NCBI GenBank assembly: GCA_008360955.1
Contig: LUCM01007140.1
Span: 105,236-169,235 of the forward strand
From: Fasciolopsis buskii
Taxonomy: Eukaryota > Platyhelminthes > Trematoda > Plagiorchiida > Fasciolidae
DNA length: 64,000 nt
Reading direction: 5' to 3'
Within the stretch, counting starts at the first letter, position 1. Every line of letters starts with the position of its first letter. The notes under the pieces are model-generated. The model did not search any database and was not told the origin of the DNA. It worked only from the letters and a program-made list of their open reading frames with translations. Position numbers and translations under genes: made by a program. This document shows, in pieces, positions 11,701 to 23,900 of the stretch.

Positions 11701-14700
11701 GTGAAATACTGACGACAATAGGCGGAACAAATACGACCCTAGGATTGATAGCACAAAGTTGAGTGCACTAGACAAAAAAAGACTTAAATTCCTCGAACCC
11801 CCTTGCTGATCGGGGCACTATTTCATAATTCGATATAATGTCGACCGGGTAATTCTTAAACTCAAACTGCTACGTCGCGCTTACGTCACCACACTGGTTT
11901 AACACGATTTTTGTTCCTCACACCCGCGCTCAGAAACCAAGCTACCAATGCAATGCCTGCTTCAATCTGTCGTACCTTTCCTTTTGACTCTTTCTGACTT
12001 CCGAGAATCACGTAATAGTGTAATACCCTTCTTTTTTCGTATTTCCTCTTCCTTACAAAGTAAGCACTTTTAAACAGTGCCATCGAGTCTGCTTTGCCAT
12101 CAATTTCTTTTCATCTTTTATTTGGAGCAGTTCTTAGGAGTATGACAGTCATCCTTTCTGCAGTAACTCATATACATGTATAGGTAATAAATAATGGTCA
12201 AAGCACGTGGAAGACGCAGGCACAAACAAGCTGTAGGAGTCCACGAAACTGTATCAATCGGCCTTCGTGTTCCGACTGCTTCGTTCAAACAACTCAACGT
12301 TCATATATTTCAAAACTCAGTGTCCACAGGTTGCTTCTTTACGCCGATGGAGCTAATTTCCAAGGAGCGCTAAAGCCATAGTGTAAAAATGTATGCGTTT
12401 TGCACGAAAAGTGGTCAACATCGAATTGTCCATATAACTTTTCGAGCTAAGTAGTAATTCAACTGCACCATGGGTATTATATAGTCTTGTTACCACCAGT
12501 GACGATTATAGGAAAGGAATAACCTAACTTTAAATGAATGGCGAAAGCCTGTAAGTTATATCGAGTCATCTAGGACTCAGAACCAAATCTGCCGAAGTAT
12601 CGCTGCAGAAGAATGTAAACTCCATCTCACACGAAGATTCCAAAAACGCAAATTCCCGTACACATCTGCCTCAACATTGGGGAATATATATATGTATATA
12701 TAAGGTTAGAAGGCGTACACTGATCTACAACATTTATTATGACGCTTCGATCCCAACTAGGACTCGTTGTCAAGCGTGAATGAATGATCGAATGGGATCG
12801 CTAGTTCCGTTCGTTTTTGTGCACTGTCCGTCTGTTTGTCTCTATTCTGCATCCGGGTCTTGTTAAGATGACATAATGTTTGTCAATCTTCACATGCCGA
12901 TTGAACGAGTTATTCGAGTGGAGGGCTTCGAGAATCAGTCGCTCCCCCTTTTCTATTTGCCCGGTTGACTACCTTTGCGTTTGCCTCATGGCCCGTTTGT
13001 GCACAGTGGTTCCATATCCGCGAGTGTAGTTCAGCGTGTCGTAGGGCTAACCTATGTTCGTGCAAGCATGCGCCTAATTGTTTGCCGGTCTCACCGCCAT
13101 TGTTTGTCGCATCCGAGGCATGGGATGGTATAAACGCCCCCTGATTGGTCGTGCTGGTCGACGTTGAATAGAATGGATCTTAGGGTGCCGGTCGGTTTGT
13201 GGGCAACTGTGATATCTAGTGGACGTAGGATGCGTTCGACCGCTTCGGATACTCCCTGTATGTATGGAATTATCACTATCGGTTTAATCCTCTTAGTATT
13301 TGCTCTCTGTTTTCCGCGAATACAGGCGTTGATGAAAGGTTTTGGATATCCACTGGCCGCAAATAACTTGAACAACCTAGATTACTCTTGTTTCCGTAGG
13401 TGATGTGTACTGCAGTGTGTGTCGGCTCGATGGAACAGGGCACGCACACAGCTCTTTAAGTGGCAGGTTGGCTGGTTGCGGTCCGTCGTCGTCGGTTTTT
13501 TGTAAATGGTTGTCTCTATGCTCCTGTTTGGTTGCCTCATAATTAGTACGTCGAGAAACGGTAGAGCCGAGTCTTTTTTCTCCTTAGTGAATGTTATGCT
13601 GGTGTTTAAGTGTTAATGAAATTGGTCCATTTCTGTTTTTCCTAACACAACAAACGTATCATCAACATATCGGATCTGTAAGCGTGGGCGGTTTGCTTCG
13701 AATGCCTTTGTCTCGAAATGTTCCATGGCTGCGTCAGCTAAAAAGCCTGACAGCGGTGATCCCATGAGCGTCCCACTGAACTGTAGGTATGTTTCCATGT
13801 GCAGTTCTATAAAATTCATTATATCGTCCTTAGACATCGCTGTTCTATCTGATAATTTGGAGTCCTTCTCCATAAGCTGGCGCATGCTGTCCAGTGCCAT
13901 TTGCCTTGGAATATTTGTGAACAGTGATGTGACGTCGTTTAAAACCATAGCCTCGTCTGCTTCTAACTTGAGGTCTTTAATCTGCTCCAGGAGTATGGCA
14001 GAACTCTTCGTGTAGTTTTGGTCCTGTGGTAGGCATGGATGTAGGAGACGGAAAAGGTACTTGGCTAGCTGATAGTTTGATGCTGTTGATGCGACGACGG
14101 GCCCAACCAGTACCACCGGCTTATGGACTTTAGGAAGTCCATATATACTAGGGACGGGTCCCACTGCAGGCTTCATTTGGTCATAATGTTCATCGCTGAT
14201 TTTCTTGCTTATTCTCGAAGAGTTCAGTTTTTTGTTGATTTTGGCTCTAAGTTCTTTGACTGGATTTATTTTCACTTGTTGGTGGACTTCGTTATCATCC
14301 AGTAATTCTTTCACCTATGCTTGGTGTCGAGCACTGCTATTGCGTTACCCATGTCTGCGGGGAATATGACTATTTCTCAATTTTTGGAGTACTTTTCCAG
14401 CTTTGATTTCGTTATCAGGTAGGCTATACTTTCGCCTAGAATGCGCGAGTTGCTGATAGTTTTTGCCCATATGTATTGGCGCATCTCTTTCGTAGTCCCG
14501 ATTCAATGGAGGCAATGAACGTGGGTTGTGAGGCGTTAGCGCGATTGAATGTTAATCCCTTCAGTAACACGAACTTTTCGCTTAGTAGTAGCTGGTGGTT
14601 CGAGTAATTGTACATTGGATCGGCATATATATATATATATGCGGGAATCATTATCACTTTATTTAAGATACTGAGTCCGCTCTATCGAATTCATCAGAAA

Positions 14701-17700
14701 ATCAGAAGATAAATGCCCTGAGGTGCAAGCATATTGACCACTAATCCCAATGAAGTGGAGTGAGAGACAGAAGGATGTCCTGTGGGTTAATGCCGAAGAT
14801 AACCAATACTCGAGGTCCGTCGTTCCCGTAAGAAATAGACCAATTGCAACAGCGTTCTCAGTCATGGGATCATATGCTAATAATATTGATCTGTAGGCCA
14901 ATATTTGCTCAGCAGATATAGCCCCAAGTCAGCGTTTTTACATGCGTGGCACTCGGACGGGCTGATCCACACTACACGAACAAAAGACATAGTATTTAAA
15001 CCGAAGCTTCAACGTTCTTCGGAAGTTGGCTTTGTTTCAGTCTCAGTTTTCACATCCATAAAACTTGCCCCAAAATGCTCCGATTTTAGTTTTGCTGACT
15101 GGCAGCACCAAATAACAGTGAAAGAGAAATCAAAAGATCCTAAATTAGAAGAAATGTAAAAGAACGAAAAAATTCTCGGCCAGTAGCGGTCAAGTGCAAT
15201 GCGCGTCTGTCGCCTAACAAGTCCAGAGATTCGAACTCCAGATGTGCCAATCAAACTGATGGCAGACCGCAAATCGTTGTTGCTCGGCTTGTTACCATAC
15301 CCAGTCTACCGTGTAGTTCTATGCTGAGGAGACGGCCATGTCTTCCCCCTATTTTTTATGAGGATTTTATTTCTGCTATTTCCTCTTCCCAAAACTGTTT
15401 TCCGCTACTTTTGGTTTCCCGTTAATTAAATTATCGCCATGCCCCTCCATTGCTGCACGCTGATTGGTCAGTTTTATGACTTTCGCATTAATTCGCAAGG
15501 TCGAACGCCCGACTATAAGCGATGGTGACCCGAGCTTACACGACATGTTCTTCCTGCTTACCTTTTTGGCCGTCGAGCTGTGTCAATACACGTTACTTGT
15601 GAGGCTCCGTCTTTTGTGTTCAGCTAGTGGAAGGCCTAGCTTGAATTGTGCGCATCGTATACTGTGGTTCAAGCATCGTGTCAACCGTTGTGCGATTACG
15701 GGTCAATGTCACTCGGGTATCCAATCGGTGTAGTGATCAATGTGTGTCTGTGCTATCATAGGCTCGGCGTCTGTTGTGATTGTGCTTACAGTCTCAGGAG
15801 ACTGAGAATTGTGTGGTATATTTTTTGTGCTCCCACCAACTAAATATCATTCTACGTGACTGTAATTATCAGAGTCTTGATTGCTAATGTTACGGAAAAA
15901 CAATTTCTTTGGCCTAGACAACTTGACCATATTGTGCAGACAAGCAAATCTTGAAGCATTTTGATTTGATTCCTTGGTGAGCAATTCGCAAAATTACCCT
16001 GCCCATTTTTCGTTGTATACAGAAGCATTCGCACTCATCCGCTTTCCTGTCCTCTTTAACTAGTAGGGCGAAGAACAAAATGTGTACAAAAAAACAGAAC
16101 TTACTTTTTCCCCTACTTCATTAGTCCCATCTACCTCGTTCTCTCCGGCTGTACCATATTTTTCCACTACACAATGTGAAATCAAGCAGATATTATATAT
16201 CTATATGTATTTAGTTAGTATTCTAAAACATCTACATAATTATTTATTCGCCATTGTTAGATGCCCTCACAAATGCACGTTGCAGATGAGAAATACGAGT
16301 TGCGCGCACACTGACAACGTCAGCTGGACTGGGGATGGTATTATGTTTACGACGTGAATGTTGTTCAATGCATTGTTTAGTCTGTCATTTGCATGTTGGG
16401 CAGTGGATCGGGTCAAGGTTATGCCAAAAGACAAGGGACAAACCGTTATCATGAAAGGGCAATCAGTAACCAAACTCACTTGGGGTATGCACAATCAGAT
16501 GCGTGGCCTTCTCGCCCAACGTCAACTGATTATCCACTTCTCCGCCCAAATCGGTCACAATGGCAGCGTACTGATCACGCTCATCTGCGGCAAGACCACT
16601 GAACGAGACGACGGGCTTCAAGATTTTTTGATCTCGATTGGATTCGCCATTTTTTCCGACCACGGTTGTCGGACCACCCAGTTTGGTTGTATTCGGAGTC
16701 TGTTGCGCCGAAGGTGGTTGCATGGAAGATGTCTCGTGTGGATCATTTGAGGGCAGCTCTGTGGTCGATAATAAGTCACTGTATGTGAAAAAAGAAGCCG
16801 TAAATTCGTAAGTATAAGTATTTTCTGATCTTCGCTGTGAACGAACAGCAAGATCCGAGCTAAACGCAGCACAAACCGTCATAGAGATCTTATTGGCTAC
16901 CATCTCTGTGGGAGTAGTGATTTTCGAAACAGCCGAATATGACTGACGATGGACAAGTAATTCTATCCAATCTTACATTTCCATCCTAAGCCCCGTCTGC
17001 TGATCATATAAAACTGAAAAAAGACCGCATACTTCCAGTTATGGTCAAGCAGCTGAAGTCGTAACGTTTGATGTATGGGTTGCGAGTTCGACTCCTCGAA
17101 TTGCCGGCCGTTCCCTCGTTTAGTGACATTTCCATGACCACGACAGTCTTCCAGAAATATTGTATGTCCGTTTTACAGCAGATAAAGAGGGTGAAACGGC
17201 AATAGTAATAATAATTAAAACCACAAGATCTCACTTTCTAAATCATTTTTTTTTACTTCTAGTCAGCTTGCCGAATAATTCAGAAAGCAATTCATTAGAC
17301 CTATGCAGCCTCCTATTGAACTGTGATAATCAAACCGCTGACACCATAGATGACGTGGCCGAACAAGTTATCTGGCACCATATGGGTAACACCACTACGG
17401 TCAGATCACACATCCTGGAGGCCTGAGCCATTAAAAACAATTGTGTATGTAAGTGAGGAATTGGAAAACAAAACCTACCGACGAGCAACATCTCGTGATG
17501 TTAAGTGATCAATCCCGACAATACCTTGACCCGGATTGGTTGGTGTAGGGGAACGCATACCGCGCGGAGTACCAGTGGTTTCAACACTTGCAGCCGTGCA
17601 ATCCATTGGTGAACGCGGTGGAGCATCCTCGTACTGCCATCGAACCTGCATATACATGAATGAACAAGAACGGGAAACGCGTTCGGAACAAACCGCACGA

Positions 17701-20700
17701 GAGGAGCTAAAGGGGTCTTGATGGGAACAGAAGCTTCACATCACCATAGATGATGATCCAGACGAATGTCGTTAAGAATCTCACAAAAGCGAAAATAAAT
17801 AATGGTGAATTCGAACGAAAGATCATATGCTACAAGAAGATCCGTCTTTGGATTAGAATTCTATCACTGCATATCTGCTTTTTCTATCATGGAAACGACA
17901 AAGGCAGCACTTCTCAAGCAATCGTCGTCACTACGGCCAGTACTGCCCTCACGTGAAGCATGAAGTTCACGGTTGGCTGAGTGTCATAGATATTGGGCAT
18001 CCAGTACGAATGAAAACAACAATTTAACTATGATGGGTTTCTAGTTACTGGAAGAACTATTCCACAACAGTTCTCTCTTCCAATTTCCAGTATCAAATGG
18101 CTGTTTGAGGCAGTACTGAGCCACAGCTTGATAAATCCAACGATATTGCAGTCACACGTTAACACTTTCAGTTTAAGTGTAAGTGTTTGGCTGCACTGAC
18201 CGCTCTGGGCTCAAGATAGCTCGTCTGGATGGCGCTAAGGAACTAGCGATTGGTCGCTCTAAATACCTGAGGAAAGAAATAAAATAATACCCACTCTCAT
18301 TCGGATGTTCACCTTGCTTCCATAAAACATTATTCACTGTTTTTGATGTGTAACTGCAATTTTAGTTACTTCGTTGAATGAAAAATCCGAAAATCTCGCA
18401 CATTACAAGCCATAAGATGTATACCTGTAGAAAAAGTGAGCTTCGTGTAATCATCGTTCACAGTTAAACAGCAAGACAAGCCTCACTGACCGCTGCCTTT
18501 TCCCCAGAGTTACACGTTTATATGAAAAGGAATGAAATATCCAAGGGGAACAGGGAGTGGACCTACACAGGCGTGGAAAGATAAGATGCCGCTAGAGCCA
18601 ACTCAAGGAACACAGTCTAACTGTACAAACACACTCTTTCAGTCATTCTGATTTGATAGAAAATGACAACACGATCGCCACTGTTCACGGTTCACTGCCA
18701 TATCATAAACCAATACTGCCAACTAGTCACTTTAACGAATGTTCGATTCTTAACCTCTCCTGGATCGACCAGATTGAAGTCGGCATTATGAGCGACCTAA
18801 CTGGAACATAGCTTGACAACCTAGTAAGTTACAAACCCAAGTAGCAGTCACATGATCAAAAAGTAGTAACGAAGAGTTCTCGTTAGCCGAATCACTTGCT
18901 GCAATTGTTTATTGAATAAGTGAATCTCGTAAACCGTGAAAATCGACAGAGGAAGGTGCGAACTGATTACTACTAAGACATCTTATGGTCACTAAAAATG
19001 GCGCTACCGAATGACTGGCACAAACGCTTGAATAAACTTCGAATCGGTGTTCGCTGTATTTCGTAAGTCATGAAGAATGATTTCTCCAAGTTCATTTGAG
19101 CCGCCTTTTGTACCGGACTACTTTCATGAGTGTCGGTAGACATTACTGAGTAATCCACTTAAGCTTTGAACGTCCGGATTTATTGCCCGGGCATTAATAT
19201 GTTCATATTAGGACAATATTCCTTAATAAGAAAGCGCAGTAAAACCAAGCCTTCAAGGTATTTTGTAAACCCTTGCACTATAGCCACCGATACAATTTTT
19301 CAGCTGTGAGAAACATCCTAACGGAATTGATATTAGTAAAGTGAATTCTTCACTGCATGCACTAAGTCTGTGGGAAAGCCACCTAGAAAAATGACAGGAT
19401 AAACCTTAAACTAGATTAACTCTTTGTAAACCTCCGGGAAACAAAATGCGCATCGATATGTGTCTCCCGACAGGGCTAGTTTCACAGCAGTTCTGCTGGC
19501 GAGGGTCCTACAAGCAGGATGCTCAAAGCATAGATGAACGCAGGTCAATTTGCCTACTGATGAGCTTAAAAGTAGCCCGATGGGAAATGCAGTTTAAATG
19601 GACCGATGAAAGTCCCAATCTCCAAGTCATGCATGAAGTCATCCCTAATGGAGCAGTTGTATGGATCAACAACAGGTGCATTTTGCTGGGGGATAATTAT
19701 GGACAGTTTCGAGTTTGGATAAAAAAGACGAAAAATGTGTCGACGGGATGAATGTCAGAACCGTTCCGGAAGAAAATTCAGTTCATTCACGGCCAAAACG
19801 CCACAACTACCGCAGGAGCTAACTGATTTTGCCAATCACTGGTGAATGTTTTTCGATGGCCCAATTGAATTCACTGATTTAGTCTGGGAACTACACAGTG
19901 GAATTTAGCAACGCTAAGAATTCACTTAGTTTGCGTGGGGTTTGCGCTTTTAGGAGATAGTTTACTGAGGGAGATGCATTTCTTTGGGTACGAGTGGACG
20001 TGATCCGAGGATTTGTTTCATTCCAGCGCAATGACAATGATAAGAAAGATAAGGCACCACGAGGCAAACAGATAGGCCAACCACAAAACAGTATTCCAAA
20101 TCGATGAATGCACGTCTTTTTTCTCTAGAAACATTAATTCTGAGCCACGAATACTCACAAAACCTCGGCAAGTCTTCATCTTTTGTGTCGACGCCGGGAG
20201 GTCAAGAGGCCTCAAGCAGAATGCCTATACAATTTTTGCCAAATTTCCCAGAGGTGTCGCAATTACATCGGCAATACTGCAGTGGTTTACGCCTTACAAA
20301 GAGCAATGCAAAAAGCATCAAATTCAGTGCGATGCGCATTAGTTCGTCCCTCTAATTCTGATTAAGGTGGCTTTCTTCCAGTTTGAAGGGCCTAAACTAG
20401 TTCATTCTCTTTTACCATCTCTAATTCGGCTGAGGAGTTGGAGCTGAGATAATATCTGTGCATTCGATTTATGTTCACTCAGCCTTTGAAGGATGATCGG
20501 AAGCTATGTAGATGCGACGAATGCCTGTATTCGGGACGAAAATTCACTCAACATGTGACTATACGGTTACGTGAAAATATAATAAAACTGATGTACTTCC
20601 CCGAGAGCTTCGTCTGCGATAACCGGATACTATTTTGGATTACGATAGCTATTCATCAAAATTGCACACTTCCCACATACAAAACATTGTCTAAAAATTG

Positions 20701-20932
20701 TAACAAAAGAGTGGTTGTTATCAAACATACTTTTTACATGAATATGGTCACATGAGTACAGAAACCTCCTTATATCTTCAGCTGAGCAGTCCAAAACCGG
20801 AACAGATGCATCAAAATGTGTGAAGTGGAACGTATTTTGATTTTTCTCGTCTACTTTTTCTTCTGTTCATCTCACCTTTAATTTCTTTCGATCTTGACAC
20901 GATGACACCACCCTTATTCTTAGATCGACGTG

Positions 20933-20985
<53 letters not shown>

Positions 20986-23900
20986 GGTGAGAAGGCGTAC
21001 GCTGAGTTAAGACGTTTAGCGTGACGTTTCGATTCAAACTAGGACTCGTTGTCAAACGTGAATGAGTGACATATAGAATATATATGGAGAGAGAAACTGT
21101 AGACTGTCGATTCGAAAATTTAAATAATGATCTCGTTGCAATACAAGAGAGAACTAATAATTTTTCTTACTAATGTAGAGACCGCAATAGGATGCGAACA
21201 TCTAGTGGAGTAAAGAATCCTGGGAGGAAAAATTAGCACTGGTCTATTTCCCAGATTGAGCCGATAAGGCTAGACAAGTAACCACGAAATTGTGTTATAG
21301 CGGAAAACTGAAAACAATATGCCACAGTATAACGCTTGTCCAAGTGTTGCACTCATACATCTACTGTAACCGTTTCGTGAAAATCAGCCGTCGACTTGGT
21401 TCCACGTACGACAGACAGTGATTTGATCGCATCGAAATTTGTTGTGAAACAACCACTTGGACGATGATGACCCTGGAAGCCGAGGACTGGATGGGGGCAA
21501 CAGTAAAAATTAGATACATCCTAAGATCCGCCAGTTGAACTGATAAGATTGATTTAGGAATGCAAAAGCCGGAGAGATCATCATGCAATGAAAACTTACC
21601 CATTCCACTTATTGATTTGGAGGCATGGATCAGCATGCAAAAAGAAAAACGTCGAAAACCCTAAGAGATTTCAATGGTGGTGGCGGGAGGGGTGGTGAGC
21701 ACAACAGACAACTGAGCAAGCAATGAAAACTAACAAAAGAAAACATAAAAACTGAAGACAAACCATTAGAGATTGGCCAGGTTGAGCTCGATCGGTGACG
21801 GACTCGTGGCGATTGCCCCCCGTGTCGCTAACTAGTTCATCTGAATTGATTATGCGATTCACACTGACTAAAGGTGTACTGACTCCGTTCGGTATTGATT
21901 GACCGTTCACTACGCGGCGAGTATTTCGTCTCAGTCTCCTCGGTCCGGATGTGCTCGTGTCACCAAGCAAAGAAACGGCAGCCCTTTCACCGTCCAGTTC
22001 ACCTTCTTCTCTTAATGGACTGTTCAGTTGCAGTGGTCCACGTGATCCGCCTGTCTGAAATGTAGATTTCGAAGATCCTGCCAAAGCTGCATCTACTGCT
22101 TCGATATCTTTTGCCTGAGCGGATTCTATGACTTTGTTCGCACAACCTAGCATTAGTTCTAACCGTCGATTTACATCACCGAGTAGATTTGAGGACGCTA
22201 AAAACACAAGTCGGTGGAAAGTGAACAGGAAAATAGAAGCGAAATCGAAAACAGAAAAGGAAAAAAGAAACAAATAAAAAAACTTATTGGGAAAAAGTAA
22301 AATGTGACGTTCACGTGAAACATCCATATCGATTCTTGGATTCTTGATATCATACAAAGATACCGCCGGGAGGGATCGGGAAAATGTCTAAACGATCATA
22401 AGTCGAAGTGCTAAAAGATACGACCAAGAAATCTCGCCTGAAGCACAAGAACCTAATGGTGCAGAAGTGTGGTAATACGCAGCACCTGCGCCCATTAAGC
22501 AACATGATCCATCGGTCCGAACCCGCGTCATGGAGTCGATTTTCGGAAGTTCAATGGGGCTTTCCATTAACTGTGGACCAATTTTTCCTGGTCAGATGTG
22601 CTGGTTATACACCGTAGATCAGAGGGCTCTCGCGATGAAAAATTTCTGGTCTGTAATAGGTGGTCTATCAGTGTTGTGCAATGCCAAGTCATCGTATCGA
22701 TGATGCAGGATCGCCAATCAGACAATCCTGTCTTTAACTCGGCCGTTCTAGCGAGAACATCAAAACTGAACTGATATAAAATCTCGTGTTAGTAAATGGA
22801 AACACCATTTGTCAAAAGAATATTTTCCTCCGCATTTATCGTACGTCTAATCGGCTCTCTGAGTCGCACTCTGATTAGTCCATCACATTTGACGCAGTGC
22901 ACTTGATTTAGTTCATGCTATTTTATTGTCCAATCCGGAGAGAACATCCTTTAGTTCGTACATTCGCGTTTTTGATTATCAATCAAATCTCAGCTGGTGG
23001 GCAATGATATAACCTTGGCTCGAGCTGACCTTGGCGAGTGTAAACATCGGCATTCTGACGCAACCGGATTTCATCCACGTCATGTTTTGGTTGCGATTTG
23101 TCTACCGCGGTTCAACTTCACGCAACCATTGATAACCAAAAAGACAACACCAAATTTACATCCTTTCCCACATAAGTAGAATGGATGGATACAATAAATT
23201 ATCATCAATAATTTTGTGGCTGGCGATGATCAAGTAAATGACAAATTTCCGATCCACAAATTAAGAAATTTGTCACCCTACTGATCGACCTGGAGGCAAA
23301 CGGCGCTTCTTCGTCACCCAGCACGTTAGCAAGCCGAACTCAATCATACTGTACATCATTCTGTGTAGATCAAAGGTTACGAACTGTCGTCATCGGCTTC
23401 TTATAAACTGAGTGGGCCACGGAGCAAGTCACTTTCTCTACAACCGCGTTCCAATATCATGCTAAGGAGTAATGACATACTTGCAAACATGGATACGGAA
23501 GAATTTTCAAAACCAACATAGGCCGACACTTCTGTTAGGAATTTACAACAATCAAACTCACACCAAAGTGCTCTAATTTTTGTTGCAATATTACAGCTCT
23601 ATCTACTTAACGAAAAAAACAAGGAGAGGTACTAGAACATTAGCGCGCCTTTTGACGGGCTGCACTACAATTCCGTGTCATCTCATTTCGCTGTTTTGTT
23701 GTCGGATATTTGATTCGATTATGGTCTATGTTCGCCGCTACAATCGATCGGAATTACTTTTGTTCAAAAACCGTATCGTTTCTCAACCTGGACTGGGATC
23801 ACGCAATGCCGCACCTCAACGGTCTTCTCACCGATCTAAAAGAGGAGCTCATGCTGGCTGGCTGGCAGCTCTTAAATGCATCCTGCCAGCCAAGATGTCC

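Larger units (their letters stand above)
11292..16479 (-). other. TOPBP1 intron 6 (5188 bp)
   Basis: Interrupts BRCT7. It contains a decayed Penelope-like element (12703-14640) and an LTR-like block (15288-15843). I see nothing in 11292-12680 or 14660-15280 beyond short unconvincing ORFs. Confidence 0.85.
17646..21763 (-). other. TOPBP1 intron 4 (4118 bp)
   Basis: Contains an RTE 3' fragment (18455-18760), a TA array and a Penelope-like terminus (20934-21062). An ORF at 19446-19751 lies in sequence with a weak partner at 28780-29000 (shared AATTTGCCTACTGA and AAAGTAGCCCG), probably an old repeat. Confidence 0.85.

Noticed and set aside
15180..15290. Possible minus-strand tRNA from GGAGTTCGAATCTC
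   Set aside because: No matching A box at the right distance and no cloverleaf.
17080..17105. Possible tRNA from the B-box-like AGTTCGACTCC
   Set aside because: No acceptor or anticodon stem can be drawn around it.
19550..19600. CTGATGA followed by GGGAAA, read as another hammerhead
   Set aside because: The GAAA box is not at the end of a stem II hairpin and no stem I partner exists.
19446..19751. 101-codon plus-strand ORF in TOPBP1 intron 4
   Set aside because: No domain, and parts recur in decayed form near 28.8-29.0 kb, which suggests repeat sequence.
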